Origin: Methylovulum miyakonense HT12
GTDB taxonomy: Bacteria > Pseudomonadota > Gammaproteobacteria > Methylococcales > Methylomonadaceae
Reading direction: 5' to 3'
Assembly (NCBI RefSeq): GCF_000384075.1
Contig: NZ_KB913025.1
Location: 3,202,045-3,266,044, forward strand
DNA: 64,000 nt
Below are positions 44,734-54,535 of the stretch, piece by piece (positions within the stretch are counted from its first letter, which is position 1; each line of letters opens with the position of its first letter). The translations under genes were made by a program, and so were the position numbers. The notes beneath the pieces are model-generated. The model saw only the letters and a list, made by a program, of their open reading frames with translations. It made no database searches and was not told where the DNA came from.

Positions 44734-46074
44734 ATGCGTTATCAGATGATTTTACCGTTGCTGGCAACGTTGAGTTTGCCGGTGGCGGCCGATGATTTGC
44801 TTTCCCTCTATCAGCGTGCCGTGCTGGCCTCGCCTGAGTTGAACAGCAGCGAATATTCACTGGATGTGGTCAAGGCCCAGGAAGACCAGGCATTTGGCAA
44901 GTTACTGCCAGAAGTGAGCGTGGTGGGTAACTACTCATTAAACCAGTATCACCAGCAAGCTGGCGGGTTACGTCGCCCAGAACAGACAAGTAATTATCCG
45001 GGTACTCGGGCTAGTGTGAACTTGCAGCAGCCGTTATTTGATTTGCAGGCGTACTTGCTAATGAAAAGCCAGCAATCCCGTACGTCGCAATACGAAGAAA
45101 ACCTGCTTGCCGCCCACCAAAAATTGATTGCCGATTTGATAGAACGCTATGTCACCGCTTTAAAGGCCAAGGATAAGAGCGAAATTATTGCGGCTGAATT
45201 GGCCTCAACCGAAAAACAACTGGCTCGTGTTGATGCCATGCACCAGCGCCAACTGGCGATGGTCACTGATTTGTATGAATTGCAAGCACGTACAGAAACG
45301 TTGCGCACCAATCTGATTGATAGCGATAACGATGCCCGGATTGCGCTGGAAAAACTGCGCGAGTTGACTGGTGATGCGGTGAGCAGTATCCAGCCAGCGC
45401 GTTTGGATAGCGTGCAATTGCCGCCGGAAGGCAATATTGACTTTTGGGTCAATCAGGCCGGGCAAATCAACCCGGAATTGCAAGGGCTTAGGCATGCGCT
45501 CGAATCCGCCCGACAAAGCATTAATGCTTATCGGGCCGGCCATTTGCCACGGATTGAATTACAGCTCAGCGGCACTTACAGTGACACCGTATATAATAAC
45601 TTGACCACATCGCCTTATGATATTGGCACTGCCGCCGTCCAGGCGGTTATCCCTATCTATGAAGGCGGCATCACTAGCGCCAAAGTCAGGGAAGCCGAGG
45701 CACGCAAAAAACTGGCCGAAGCGGAGTTGGAGAAAAAATTGCGTGAACTGGAGCAAATGACACGGGCGGCGTATTTGGACATAGTGACTTCGCCCAAACG
45801 TAGCCAAGCCACAGACCGGCAATTGCAGGCCAGCGAACAATCCAGGGACGCGATGAAAAAAGGCTATGAGCTGGGCGTGGTCACAATTGTCGATTTGTTG
45901 AATGCTGAAAAACAACTGTCCGAAGCACGGAAGGCCCAGCGTGAGGCGCGTTACCGTTATTTTATGGCGCGCAGCTCCTTGTATTTCCAGACCGGCAGGC
46001 TGATTGGGGGTGAGTTGCTCAAGTTCAACCAATGGTTGGTGGCTGATGCCCGCGCCGTAAAAAAATCACGTTAG
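44734..46074 (+). CDS. TolC-family outer membrane channel of the type I system
   Basis: The roughly 446-residue protein has a signal peptide ending VAA (about residue 19) and TolC-type helical repeats (LLSLYQRAVLASPELNSSEY, DLLNAEKQLSEARKAQREARY). It forms the outer-membrane exit duct. ATG 44734 follows AGGA and starts just after the HlyD stop; the upstream TTG (44719) lies in the HlyD end. With the two preceding genes it completes a type I secretion system. Confidence 0.93.
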   Translation: MRYQMILPLLATLSLPVAADDLLSLYQRAVLASPELNSSEYSLDVVKAQEDQAFGKLLPEVSVVGNYSLNQYHQQAGGLRRPEQTSNYPGTRASVNLQQPLFDLQAYLLMKSQQSRTSQYEENLLAAHQKLIADLIERYVTALKAKDKSEIIAAELASTEKQLARVDAMHQRQLAMVTDLYELQARTETLRTNLIDSDNDARIALEKLRELTGDAVSSIQPARLDSVQLPPEGNIDFWVNQAGQINPELQGLRHALESARQSINAYRAGHLPRIELQLSGTYSDTVYNNLTTSPYDIGTAAVQAVIPIYEGGITSAKVREAEARKKLAEAELEKKLRELEQMTRAAYLDIVTSPKRSQATDRQLQASEQSRDAMKKGYELGVVTIVDLLNAEKQLSEARKAQREARYRYFMARSSLYFQTGRLIGGELLKFNQWLVADARAVKKSR

Positions 46075-46209
46075 TTAGTCGGGCAGGACATAAGAAGGAA
46101 TGGGGTTATCAGCCCTTTCCGTTTTGCGCCACCCTAAAAACGTCAAAACACTTATGGGCAATTGCCCACAAGTGTCAAATATATTAAATTCTTTTGATCC
46201 GCTGTAGCC

Positions 46210-46716
46210 ATGCCACTATTAATTGAATATTTGCAGCTTTGCTGGTTTACCAACAATCCCAAAGACTTGAACCCCTCCAGGGCATTTTTTTGGAAAAATG
46301 TTTTGTTTTATGTCGTCTCAGGGATCATTGTTGAGGCCAATATCAGTGACCCTGCCGACGCCACGCTTGAAGTGGCGATGCGGACAATTGTCGCTTTAAT
46401 GTTGCTGTCTACACAAATACTGGCCACTAAAAAAGCGGCGGTGTTTTATCAATTGCAGACCGCCGTTTTCATGTGCGAAAACTTTATTATGACCCTGGGT
46501 ATCGGTGTCGAAATTTTTGATGCGTTTGCGCAAGGCACGGCATACGAGGAGTATCCGATTTATTTGGGGGCGGTCTTGATCCTCTGGTATTTGGCAATTA
46601 TCAGTTATGTCTTCAAACGCGTGTTTGAATTTCATTATGCCAAATGTATTGTGTTGGCTTTTGTCTATTTTGGCTTGACTTACGGCGGGCCATTTTTGCT
46701 GATGGAAGTCGTTTAA
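46210..46716 (+). CDS. Multi-pass membrane protein of unknown function
   Basis: The 168-residue protein has about five membrane helices (for example NVLFYVVSGIIVEA, VALMLLSTQILA, FIMTLGIGVEIFDAF, YLGAVLILWYLAIISYVF, IVLAFVYFGLTYGG). I do not recognise a family. It lies 135 bases downstream of the type I secretion genes and upstream of pilA, on the same strand; a link to either is not shown. Confidence 0.7.
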   Translation: MPLLIEYLQLCWFTNNPKDLNPSRAFFWKNVLFYVVSGIIVEANISDPADATLEVAMRTIVALMLLSTQILATKKAAVFYQLQTAVFMCENFIMTLGIGVEIFDAFAQGTAYEEYPIYLGAVLILWYLAIISYVFKRVFEFHYAKCIVLAFVYFGLTYGGPFLLMEVV

Positions 46717-47016
46717 TAGTTTGGTAAGCGACGGCCTGACATTTTTTGTCACAATATGACCCACATCGGCAGCTAAAAACAGTTTTTTAATAACATTTTT
46801 TATCGGCCATGTGGCGGGTTAGTGGCGGGTTATATAGTTAATCGGGACAAGGTGGCTGGATAACCTAATGATTGTAGGATTGAGTTATCAAAACTCAGCT
46901 AAGGGCCAGCAAAATAACGGTTAAATGAAAAGCCTAAAGATACTGTGGCATATATAATGCTTTATTCAGCTTCGAGTTTTCTCATTTCATTTCTAACCCA
47001 ATAAAGGCGATACATT
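46717..47016. other. Intergenic region upstream of pilA
   Basis: No gene is supported in this 300-base stretch. It contains the sigma-54 promoter at 46946-46961 and short hairpins. A tandem-like GTGGCGGGTTAGTGGCGGGTTA lies at about 46810-46832, possibly a PilR-type or other activator site. Confidence 0.5.
46946..46961 (+). promoter_or_regulatory. Sigma-54 promoter of pilA
   Basis: TGGCATATATAATGCT carries GG (46947-46948) and GC (46959-46960) exactly ten bases apart, the -24/-12 arrangement for RpoN. It lies about 55 bases upstream of the pilin ATG. pilA genes are commonly driven by RpoN with PilR. Confidence 0.8.
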
Positions 47017-47469
47017 ATGAAAAATCAAATGCAAAAGGTACAACAAGGTTTTACCTTAATCGAGTTAATGATCGTTGTTGCGATTATCGGTATTTTGGCG
47101 GCAATTGCGATTCCGGCTTATCAGTCTTACACTGAAAGGGCAAAATTCTCAGAAGTTGTGCAATCCACTTCGGCGGCCAAGCTGGCTGTGGAAATTTGCT
47201 ATTCTGACACAAGCGACATTACTCAGTGCGACGGCGGAACGAACAGCATCCTTGATGTGGCGGCAAATCAAACCGCCGATAAATACGCCGATTCAGTAAC
47301 AACTGTAGACGGTGTGATTACTGCTCAATCGAAAGCTGTTTTTGCTCCAGGCAACCAAGCGTACACCTATATTTTGGTGCCTGATGTTGCAACAGATCCA
47401 AAAAAGGTTTCCTGGAACACAGCCGGAGCCAACACCGGAACATGTGCCGCAGCAGCCCTGTGTAAATAA
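47017..47469 (+). CDS. pilA: Type IV pilin
   Basis: The 150-residue prepilin has a short positively charged leader and the peptidase site [25 protein letters not shown], with Phe becoming residue 1 and Glu5 conserved. Two disulfide-capable Cys pairs lie in the C-terminal half ([18 protein letters not shown]). It is assembled into type IV pili for twitching and adhesion. A sigma-54 promoter precedes it and a terminator follows. Confidence 0.95.
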   Translation: MKNQMQKVQQGFTLIELMIVVAIIGILAAIAIPAYQSYTERAKFSEVVQSTSAAKLAVEICYSDTSDITQCDGGTNSILDVAANQTADKYADSVTTVDGVITAQSKAVFAPGNQAYTYILVPDVATDPKKVSWNTAGANTGTCAAAALCK

Positions 47470-47524
47470 ATTTTAAACGGGTAGGTAACAGCGGATTAAA
47501 TTGTTGTTATCTGTGTGAATAAAA

Positions 47525-47557
47525 AACCACCCTTGCGTCAGCGTGGGTGGTTTTTTT
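47525..47557 (+). terminator. Rho-independent terminator after pilA
   Basis: AACCACCC (47525-47532) pairs with GGGTGGTT (47545-47552), followed by T's to 47557. The next gene's start lies just past it, so its transcription may depend on read-through or an internal promoter. Confidence 0.9.
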
Positions 47558-47581
47558 ATGTATTTTAGTTGTACTGGTTTC

Positions 47582-48328
47582 ATGAAACATTTATTTCGAC
47601 TGAAAGTTGCAAGTATTCATTTTTGCGTTAGCCTGGGCTTTTTTTTGGGAATATTTTATTTGTTGAGAAACTTTTGGTTTCCAGAGCCTTATTTTGAAAA
47701 TTCAGGTGGATGGCAGGGCATTAAGATTGTCGCAAGCATTGATGTGGTGTTAGGGCCGCTTCTCACGCTGATTGTCTCAAGCCCTAAAAAAAGTATGCGT
47801 GAATTAATCGGAGATATTGGAATTATTGCGGCTTTGCAAATTATTGCCCTATTATGGGGCATTTATACGCTTCATAATCAACGTCCAGTCGCAGTGGTGT
47901 TTTGGGAAGATAGTTTTTTGACGGTGCCTGCTCAGGCTCTTAGTGATCAAAATTACGGGCTGGATGATTTGAGCGCTATCAGCCACACTTGGCCCCCGCT
48001 AATTTATGCGGAAAAATCTTACAAACCTGCCGATTTAAAGAAAATGCTGGAACTTATAATTAAAGATAAGATTCCGCCCCACCATCAAACTTGGTTATAT
48101 CGCCCGCTCAAAGAGCATTTTTCTGAGATAAAATCCAAACAATTAAATATTGATGAGATCATCGCCAAGCATCAGGATGTAAAAAACCAACTATCCCCAA
48201 TACTGCAAAAACATCACATCAACGATATCCACGATGTGTTATATTTTCTCCTACAATCCAAATACAGTAACAGTGTGTTGATATTTGACCAGCAAGCCCG
48301 GTATCTTGGATACATCAATCCTGATTAA
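47582..48328 (+). CDS. TfpX/TfpZ-family type IV pilin accessory protein
   Basis: The 248-residue membrane protein has an N-terminal helix (FCVSLGFFLGIFYLL) and further hydrophobic segments, then a soluble domain. WFPEPYFENSGGWQGIKIVASIDVVLGPLLTLIV is typical of the TfpX/TfpZ family that modulates pilin assembly and sits next to pilin genes. ATG 47582 is chosen because the upstream in-frame TTG lies in the terminator. Confidence 0.88.
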   Translation: MKHLFRLKVASIHFCVSLGFFLGIFYLLRNFWFPEPYFENSGGWQGIKIVASIDVVLGPLLTLIVSSPKKSMRELIGDIGIIAALQIIALLWGIYTLHNQRPVAVVFWEDSFLTVPAQALSDQNYGLDDLSAISHTWPPLIYAEKSYKPADLKKMLELIIKDKIPPHHQTWLYRPLKEHFSEIKSKQLNIDEIIAKHQDVKNQLSPILQKHHINDIHDVLYFLLQSKYSNSVLIFDQQARYLGYINPD

Positions 48329-48356
48329 CTATTTTTGATTAGAATGTCCTGACAAT

Positions 48357-48395
48357 AAAAGGCTTGTGGATAACACTTATCCTCAGGCCTTTTTT
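48357..48395 (+). terminator. Terminator-like hairpin after the pilin accessory gene
   Basis: AAAAGGC (48357-48363) pairs with GCCTTTT, with a GTGGATAA/TTATCC inner stem, then T's to 48395. Confidence 0.82.
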
Positions 48396-48575
48396 GATTT
48401 AGAGCAATTCCTAGCAAGGACAACTGGTGTCTGTCAGCATCATGGGTTAAAATTACACAGTTTATTTGTGATTATTATGGCGTAAATGGAAAAAGTCGGC
48501 TTTGCCATACTTTTAGATGTTGCGAACGAAATAAAGCACACAAGAGTTTATAACTACTATCGAAGGGGCTGCTCC

Positions 48576-50102
48576 GTGAAAAATACAAAGCAACTATTCG
48601 CAGGTCTGATTTTAATGGCTTTAGGTCTTGGAACAGCACAGGCGGACTATACGCTCAATTTAATGAAAGGGGTCACAAAAGTCAGTCATGACGTTTATGA
48701 CCTGCACATGCTGATTTTATGGATTTGTGTGCTCATTGGTGTTGGGGTGTTCGGTACCATGTTTTACTCGATTTACCATCATCGTAAATCTAAAGGACAT
48801 ACAGCGGCACAGTTCCATGAAAACACCACGGTTGAGATTATCTGGACCATTATCCCCACTTTAATCTTAGTGGGCATGGCCATACCGGCCACCAAGACAT
48901 TAATGGAATTGGATGACGTGCAGGATTCCGAGATGTCGATCAAGGTCACAGGTTGGCAATGGAAATGGGAATACGATTATCTGGATAACGGGATTCATTT
49001 TTTCAGTAGCCTTGACGAAGCCAGCAACAAAGCCCGTCAAGTCGGTTCCGGTATAGACCCGCGTTCAGTGCCCCACTATCTGTTGAATGTGGATAAGCCA
49101 TTAGTTATCCCGACCAAGAAAAAGATCCGTTTTGTTTTTACGGCTGCCGATGTGCTGCATTCTTGGTGGGTGCCTGATTTAGGTTGGAAGAAAGACGCCA
49201 TCCCAGGTTTTATTAATGAATCTTGGACTTCAGTCGACAAACCCGGCACTTACCGGGGCCAATGCACCGAGTTGTGCGGTAAAGACCATGGTTTTATGCC
49301 CATTGTGGTTGTTGCCATGGACCAACCCGAATATGATGCCTGGGTTAAGAAGATTAAAGACGAAGCCCAGAAAGGGGCTGATTTAAGTGACCAAGGCCAT
49401 GATGAGTTAATTTCTAAAGGTGCAGGTGTCTACGCGAAAAACTGTTCCACTTGCCATTTGCCTGATGGCAAGGGTGTCCCAGGAGCGTTCCCTGCTATAA
49501 CTGGAAGTGCGGTTGTCAAAGGTGACATTAATGCCCAAACTACGCTGGTGTTAAATGGTAAAGGCGGTATGCCCGCTTTCGGCAAAATGTTGAAGGCGGA
49601 CGAATTGGCCCAGGTTATCACTTATACACGTAATGCTTTGGGCAATGCGGTAGGGGATGAAATACAACCTAAAGCAATCCAAGAATTGTTACCGAACAAA
49701 TCAGCGGCTCCTGCCTCCAAACCAGAAGCAAAGGCCACCGCACCTGAAAAAATCGAACCTATCGCCGATATGGCTACAGAAGCATTGGTCGCCTTGGGCA
49801 AGACCGTTTACGAAGGCAACTGTGCATCTTGCCATCAAGCGGAAGGGCAGGGTATGGCTCCGATGTTTCCGGCTTTGACGGGAAGTGCGGTGGTTAAGGG
49901 AGACATGAATGCGCAAGTGAATTTAATGTTGAACGGAAAAGGGATGATGCCTGCTTTTGGCCATACGCTGGATGCAAAAGAGTTTGCGGCTGTTGTTACA
50001 TTCACCCGTAATAGTTTGGGTAATTCAGTCAAAGATGCTATACAACCATCAGCCATCCAAAAACTGCAAGCCGCTCTGCCGCCTGCACAAGACGATGAAT
50101 AA
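48576..50102 (+). CDS. coxB: Cytochrome c oxidase subunit II with two fused cytochrome c domains (caa3 type)
   Basis: The 508-residue protein has a signal peptide (TAQA), two membrane helices, a CuA domain with [12 protein letters not shown], and two C-terminal cytochrome c domains with CSTCH and CASCH heme sites. Normal caa3 subunits carry one; two are less usual. CuA accepts electrons and the hemes c may relay them. GTG 48576 is chosen because AAGGGG lies 7 bases before it and an upstream ATG (48486) adds a non-signal tail. Confidence 0.92.
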   Translation: MKNTKQLFAGLILMALGLGTAQADYTLNLMKGVTKVSHDVYDLHMLILWICVLIGVGVFGTMFYSIYHHRKSKGHTAAQFHENTTVEIIWTIIPTLILVGMAIPATKTLMELDDVQDSEMSIKVTGWQWKWEYDYLDNGIHFFSSLDEASNKARQVGSGIDPRSVPHYLLNVDKPLVIPTKKKIRFVFTAADVLHSWWVPDLGWKKDAIPGFINESWTSVDKPGTYRGQCTELCGKDHGFMPIVVVAMDQPEYDAWVKKIKDEAQKGADLSDQGHDELISKGAGVYAKNCSTCHLPDGKGVPGAFPAITGSAVVKGDINAQTTLVLNGKGGMPAFGKMLKADELAQVITYTRNALGNAVGDEIQPKAIQELLPNKSAAPASKPEAKATAPEKIEPIADMATEALVALGKTVYEGNCASCHQAEGQGMAPMFPALTGSAVVKGDMNAQVNLMLNGKGMMPAFGHTLDAKEFAAVVTFTRNSLGNSVKDAIQPSAIQKLQAALPPAQDDE

Positions 50103-50162
50103 GACATTGCCGATTTGACCTTATCTGTCCATACTTTTTCTACTAATATTGAGGTATAAACT

Positions 50163-51779
50163 ATGTCCGCTGTTATAGCTGAACATGATCATCATGACGA
50201 TGACCACGCCCATGGCCCGGAAAAAGGCCTGTTAAGATGGATAGTAACCACTAACCATAAAGATATTGGCACACTGTATTTAGTGTTTGCGCTGACCATG
50301 TTTTTTGTGGGTGGTGCGATGGCCATGGTTATTCGCGCCGAATTATTCGAACCTGGCCTTCAATTTGTCGAGCCACAGTTTTTTAATTCGATGACCACCA
50401 TGCACGCGTTAGTCATGGTTTTTGGTGCGGTTATGCCGGGTTTTGTAGGTTTGGCTAACTGGATGATACCTATGATGATCGGTGCGCCCGATATGGCGTT
50501 GCCACGTATGAACAACATGAGTTTTTGGATGCTGGTTGCGGGGGTCTTATTGTTGGCCAGCACGTTGTTTATGGAAGGCGGGGCGCCAGCTAGTGGTTGG
50601 ACGCTATATCCTCCTTTAGTGCTGCAAACCGGTAAGGCATTGCCTTTTGCCATTTTTTCCGTGCATCTTCTGGGTATTTCGTCGATTATGGGGGCTATCA
50701 ATATCATTGCCACCATTTTCAATATGCGCGCACCTGGCATGACCTTAATGAAAATGCCATTATTCGTCTGGACTTGGTTGATCACCGCATTCTTGTTGAT
50801 TGCGGTTATGCCCGTTTTTGCCGGCGCGGTGACCATGCTGCTGACTGACAAGTTTTTTGAAACTAGCTTCTTTAATGCCGCTGGCGGTGGTGACCCAGTG
50901 CTTTACCAGCATATTTTCTGGTTTTTCGGTCATCCTGAAGTTTACATTATGATTTTGCCAACTTTTGGCGTGGCCTCTACCATTATTCCGGTATTCGCCC
51001 GTAAGCCTTTATTTGGTTACAGCTCTATGGTTTATGCGACGGCATCCATCGCTTTCCTTTCGTTCATCGTTTGGGCGCATCACATGTTCACTGTCGGTAT
51101 GCCTATTGCCGGTGAGTTGTATTTTATGTATGCAACCATGTTAATCGCCATTCCAACAGGTGTTAAAGTCTTTAACTGGACGGCGACCATGTGGAAAGGT
51201 TCTATGACATTTGAAACCCCAATGTTATTTTCCATAGCCTTCGTGGTGCTGTTTACCTTAGGCGGTTTCACCGGATTGATGATGTCTATCGCGCCATCAG
51301 ACTTCCAATACCATGACACTTATTTTATCGTCGCCCATTTTCATTACACCTTGGTTCCTGCTTCTGTGTTTATCCTGATGGCTGCCGGATATTATTGGTT
51401 GCCTAAATGGACAGGGCATATGTACAACGAAAAAATAGGCCAGCTCCATTTTTGGTTGTCAGCGGTGTCTGTCAATATTTTATTTTTCCCCCAACATTTT
51501 CTGGGTTTGGCAGGTATGCCCCGCAGGATCCCTGATTATGCGGTGCAATTTGCGGATTGGAATATGATTTCCAGTATCGGTGGCTTCATTTTTGGTGCTA
51601 GCCAACTGCTATTTTTGTACATCGTGATAGACACGGTTAGGGGCGGGACTGGTGAAAAGGTAAGTGATGAAGTTTGGGAAGATGCGCACAAGCACGGCCT
51701 GGAATGGACTTTACCGTCACCTGCGCCATACCATACGTTTACCACACCACCCACAGTAATACCGACCGAGCATATTTAA
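50163..51779 (+). CDS. coxA: Cytochrome c oxidase subunit I
   Basis: The 538-residue twelve-helix protein has the heme-copper signature WFFGHPEVYIMILPTFG with the His-Tyr CuB ligand pair, and HHMFTVG and HFHYTLVP in helices VII-X. It is the catalytic subunit reducing O2 and pumping protons in the inner membrane. It starts 60 bases after coxB. Confidence 0.97.
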   Translation: MSAVIAEHDHHDDDHAHGPEKGLLRWIVTTNHKDIGTLYLVFALTMFFVGGAMAMVIRAELFEPGLQFVEPQFFNSMTTMHALVMVFGAVMPGFVGLANWMIPMMIGAPDMALPRMNNMSFWMLVAGVLLLASTLFMEGGAPASGWTLYPPLVLQTGKALPFAIFSVHLLGISSIMGAINIIATIFNMRAPGMTLMKMPLFVWTWLITAFLLIAVMPVFAGAVTMLLTDKFFETSFFNAAGGGDPVLYQHIFWFFGHPEVYIMILPTFGVASTIIPVFARKPLFGYSSMVYATASIAFLSFIVWAHHMFTVGMPIAGELYFMYATMLIAIPTGVKVFNWTATMWKGSMTFETPMLFSIAFVVLFTLGGFTGLMMSIAPSDFQYHDTYFIVAHFHYTLVPASVFILMAAGYYWLPKWTGHMYNEKIGQLHFWLSAVSVNILFFPQHFLGLAGMPRRIPDYAVQFADWNMISSIGGFIFGASQLLFLYIVIDTVRGGTGEKVSDEVWEDAHKHGLEWTLPSPAPYHTFTTPPTVIPTEHI

Positions 51780-51850
51780 TTTGTTTTGCAAGGTATTAAA
51801 TACTTCTTCGATACATCACCTGCCAACTAGGTGATGTATCTGGTAATAGA

Positions 51851-51949
51851 ATGAAAACAAAAACAAAAAATTTATTGACGGCGTTATTATTGGCAGTTGT
51901 CGCGATTGCCATATATGTTTTTGCCGTGATTAAAGCGGTTTCGCAATGA
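51851..51949 (+). CDS. Cytochrome oxidase small assembly protein-like ORF
   Basis: The 32-residue ORF encodes one membrane helix ([23 protein letters not shown]) after a basic start MKTKTKN. It lies between coxA and ctaG and overlaps the ctaG start by ATGA (51946-51949), as similar small assembly proteins do in other proteobacterial cox clusters. The function is inferred from position only. Confidence 0.7.
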   Translation: MKTKTKNLLTALLLAVVAIAIYVFAVIKAVSQ

Positions 51950-52482
51950 ACAATGACATCAAACAAAAAAATATCAAATTACTGCGCACCTTATTGTTGG
52001 TGGCGGTTGCGATGTTCGGTTTTGGTTTTGCGCTAGTCCCCCTTTATGATGTCCTGTGTGAAATCACCGGGCTGAATGGCAAAGTTGAAGGAAGCGCGGT
52101 AAAAGAGGTTGTTTATACAGTCGATAAAGATAGGGAAATTACTGTTGAATTTATGACATCATTAAACGAATCGGCACCGATGGTGTTCCGTTCGGAAATG
52201 AAAAAAATAAAAGTCCATCCGGGTGAATACTATACAGTTAATTTTTATGCTGAAAACTTGACCGATAAGATCATGGTTGCACAAGCTATCCCCAGTATTT
52301 CACCGGGGCTAGCCGCTGAATATTTTAAGAAAACCGAGTGTTTTTGTTTTACGGAACAAACTTTCAAGCCGCGGGAGGGCAGAACAATGCCTGTGCGTTT
52401 TGTGGTCAATCCTGACTTGCCTAAGCAGTACAAAACAATCACGCTTGCCTACACATTTTTTGATAATACTAAAACACAGTAG
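51946..52482 (+). CDS. ctaG: Cytochrome c oxidase assembly protein CtaG/Cox11
   Basis: The 178-residue protein has one N-terminal membrane helix ([25 protein letters not shown]) and a copper-binding motif CFCF followed by the Cox11 domain ([16 protein letters not shown]). It delivers copper to the CuB centre. It overlaps the small ORF upstream and lies 18 bases before coxC. Confidence 0.94.
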   Translation: MNNDIKQKNIKLLRTLLLVAVAMFGFGFALVPLYDVLCEITGLNGKVEGSAVKEVVYTVDKDREITVEFMTSLNESAPMVFRSEMKKIKVHPGEYYTVNFYAENLTDKIMVAQAIPSISPGLAAEYFKKTECFCFTEQTFKPREGRTMPVRFVVNPDLPKQYKTITLAYTFFDNTKTQ

Positions 52483-52500
52483 AAAGGAAAGGGGAACAAC

Positions 52501-53385
52501 ATGTCTTCACATGATACGTATTACATTCCGCATAAGGCAACTTGGCCGGTTATGGCAACCGCTGGCCTGATGATGTTCCTGGCGGGCTTTGCCAATTATT
52601 TAAACCATTCATCTATTGGTTCGCCCATGATGATGATAGGTTTCGCCATTTTCATCGTTATGTTGGCTGGCTGGTTTACGCTACAGGCGACCGAGAGCGA
52701 ATCGGGGATGTATAGCACCCAAGTGGGCATATCCTTCCGTATGGGCATGATGTGGTTTATCTTTTCCGAAGTCATGTTTTTTGCCGTTTTCTTTGGTTCG
52801 CTTTGGTATACCCGTAATTTATCGGTGCCTTGGTTAGGTGGTGAGGGCATAGGCGCGGCCACTAAAGAACTGTTATGGCCTGAATTTGAAGCCCATTGGC
52901 CTACCAACGGCCCGGCAAAACTGATCAAGGGTATGCCAACCGAAGATGGCGAATTTGAGCCTATGGGCGCTTTCGGTTTGCCATTGCTTAACACCCTGAT
53001 CCTATTGACTAGCGGCGTGACGTGCACTTGGGCGCATCATGGTTTGTTGGCCGGCCATCGTGAACAACTTATAAAAGGCCTGATTGCAACCGTAACGTTG
53101 GGCTTTTTGTTCGTGGCTTTCCAGGCGTTTGAATATCATGAGGCCTACACCGAAATGGGTTTGACCTTGGGTTCGGGCATTTACGGTTCAACTTTCTTTA
53201 TGTTGACGGGATTCCATGGTTTCCACGTTTGTGTGGGGGCGATTATCTTAAGCGTGGTGTTGTTCCGTAGCAGTAAAGGCCATTTCAAACCAGAAAATCA
53301 TTTCGCTTTTGAAGCGGCGGCTTGGTATTGGCATTTTGTTGACGTGGTTTGGTTAGGCTTGTTTGTATTCGTATACCTGATCTAA
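52501..53385 (+). CDS. coxC: Cytochrome c oxidase subunit III
   Basis: The 294-residue membrane protein matches CoxC: HSTYYIPH-type start (SHDTYYIPHKATWPV), SEVMFFAVFFGSLW, GFHGFHV, and W-YWHFVDVVWLGLF at the end. It stabilises the catalytic core of oxidase. The gene ends in a strong terminator. Confidence 0.96.
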   Translation: MSSHDTYYIPHKATWPVMATAGLMMFLAGFANYLNHSSIGSPMMMIGFAIFIVMLAGWFTLQATESESGMYSTQVGISFRMGMMWFIFSEVMFFAVFFGSLWYTRNLSVPWLGGEGIGAATKELLWPEFEAHWPTNGPAKLIKGMPTEDGEFEPMGAFGLPLLNTLILLTSGVTCTWAHHGLLAGHREQLIKGLIATVTLGFLFVAFQAFEYHEAYTEMGLTLGSGIYGSTFFMLTGFHGFHVCVGAIILSVVLFRSSKGHFKPENHFAFEAAAWYWHFVDVVWLGLFVFVYLI

Positions 53386-53407
53386 ACGGTCTGGAAAAAT
53401 AAAAAAA

Positions 53408-53435
53408 GCGTTGTCTGAGGCAACGCTTTTTTTTT
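53408..53435. terminator. Bidirectional terminator between coxC and DUF2909 gene
   Basis: GCGTTG (53408-53413) pairs with CAACGC (53421-53426), flanked by A-run on the left and T-run on the right, so it serves both strands. Confidence 0.9.
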
Positions 53436-53460
53436 GTTTAAAGGTTTCCTGGGTTATTAT

Positions 53461-53724
53461 TTACTTAACTGCTGGTAATGTAGGTGTGGACTGCCTGATT
53501 ATTTGTATTTTTGCGCCAATGCCTTCCGGTTTTAACAATCCGGTTGCCAATGCAATAACAACAAAAATAAATAACAAAATGGAAAGTGAGATGCGGACAG
53601 TCAAAGCCTTGACGATTTTTTCGGAATGTTCCCGGTCTTTGCTTTTTACTAAATTAAAGAGTGCGATGCCAAGGCTAATAATAATTAAGGCAAATGCGAT
53701 AATGGCGATACTTTTAATGATCAT
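53461..53724 (-). CDS. DUF2909 twin transmembrane protein
   Basis: The 87-residue protein has two membrane helices (IIKSIAIIAFALIIISLGIALF and RISLSILLFIFVVIALATGLL) with a short charged loop between, the DUF2909 layout often found in cytochrome oxidase clusters. It faces coxC across a terminator. Its biochemical role is unknown. Confidence 0.75.
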   Translation of the reverse strand: MIIKSIAIIAFALIIISLGIALFNLVKSKDREHSEKIVKALTVRISLSILLFIFVVIALATGLLKPEGIGAKIQIIRQSTPTLPAVK

Positions 53725-53821
53725 GTGATTTATTTATGCGTGTGGAGTGTTGATATTTTCGGTTATTAAAACCTGATTGCCAAACGCTTTTTGATAAGAA
53801 TACGTATCCAAGGAATAGCCT

Positions 53822-54535
53822 ATGCCGTTTAAATTACTCCCCACCGCGGCTTATTTGCTTGTCATGTTGATATTACTGGCTTTGGGAAACTGGCAGCTTA
53901 ACCGCGCAGAAGAAAAACGGCAATTTATTGGCTTGCAGGAGCGCCAAGCCAATAACGATGAGGTGATTGGCCTGTCAGCATCCTCACCTGATGATGCCCA
54001 AGGTTTTAGATATAAAAAGGTGCGCCTGACCGGATATTATGATGTGGCACATCAATTTTTGCTCGATAATCAGATTTATGCAGGCAAGGCCGGCTATTGT
54101 GTCCTGACGCCTTTTGTGCTTGAGGGTGGGCAAAAGGCCGTATTGGTTAATCGCGGTTGGTTGCCGTTGCCGGCAAAACGGACAGAATTACCCTACATAG
54201 GCATTGCCAATACACAAACCAACATTACCGGACGGATTAACCATTTTCCAAGCGTTGGCATCAAATTGGCCAATGCCGAAATACCCACCGAAAACTGGCC
54301 TTCCACGGTGCAATTAGTTGATAGCCCTGTTCTGGCTAAGAAATTGGGGTATCCTTTATTCGGTTTCCAGGTTGAACTGGATACGCAATTGCCAGATGGT
54401 TATACGCGCGATTGGCACGCCAACACCCTGATGCCGCCCGAACAGCATACGGCTTATGCGATGCAATGGTTTGGCTTGGCTTTAACTTTAACGCTGCTGT
54501 TTATTGTGTACAGCATTAAAAACTATAATGATTAA
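53822..54535 (+). CDS. SURF1-family oxidase assembly protein
   Basis: The 237-residue protein has an N-terminal helix with LGNWQLNRAEEKR (SURF1 start) and a C-terminal helix (MQWFGLALTLTLLFIVYS) around a soluble region (LVNRGWLPLPAKR). It is an assembly factor for heme a insertion in oxidase. It overlaps the next gene by eight bases. Confidence 0.9.
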   Translation: MPFKLLPTAAYLLVMLILLALGNWQLNRAEEKRQFIGLQERQANNDEVIGLSASSPDDAQGFRYKKVRLTGYYDVAHQFLLDNQIYAGKAGYCVLTPFVLEGGQKAVLVNRGWLPLPAKRTELPYIGIANTQTNITGRINHFPSVGIKLANAEIPTENWPSTVQLVDSPVLAKKLGYPLFGFQVELDTQLPDGYTRDWHANTLMPPEQHTAYAMQWFGLALTLTLLFIVYSIKNYND

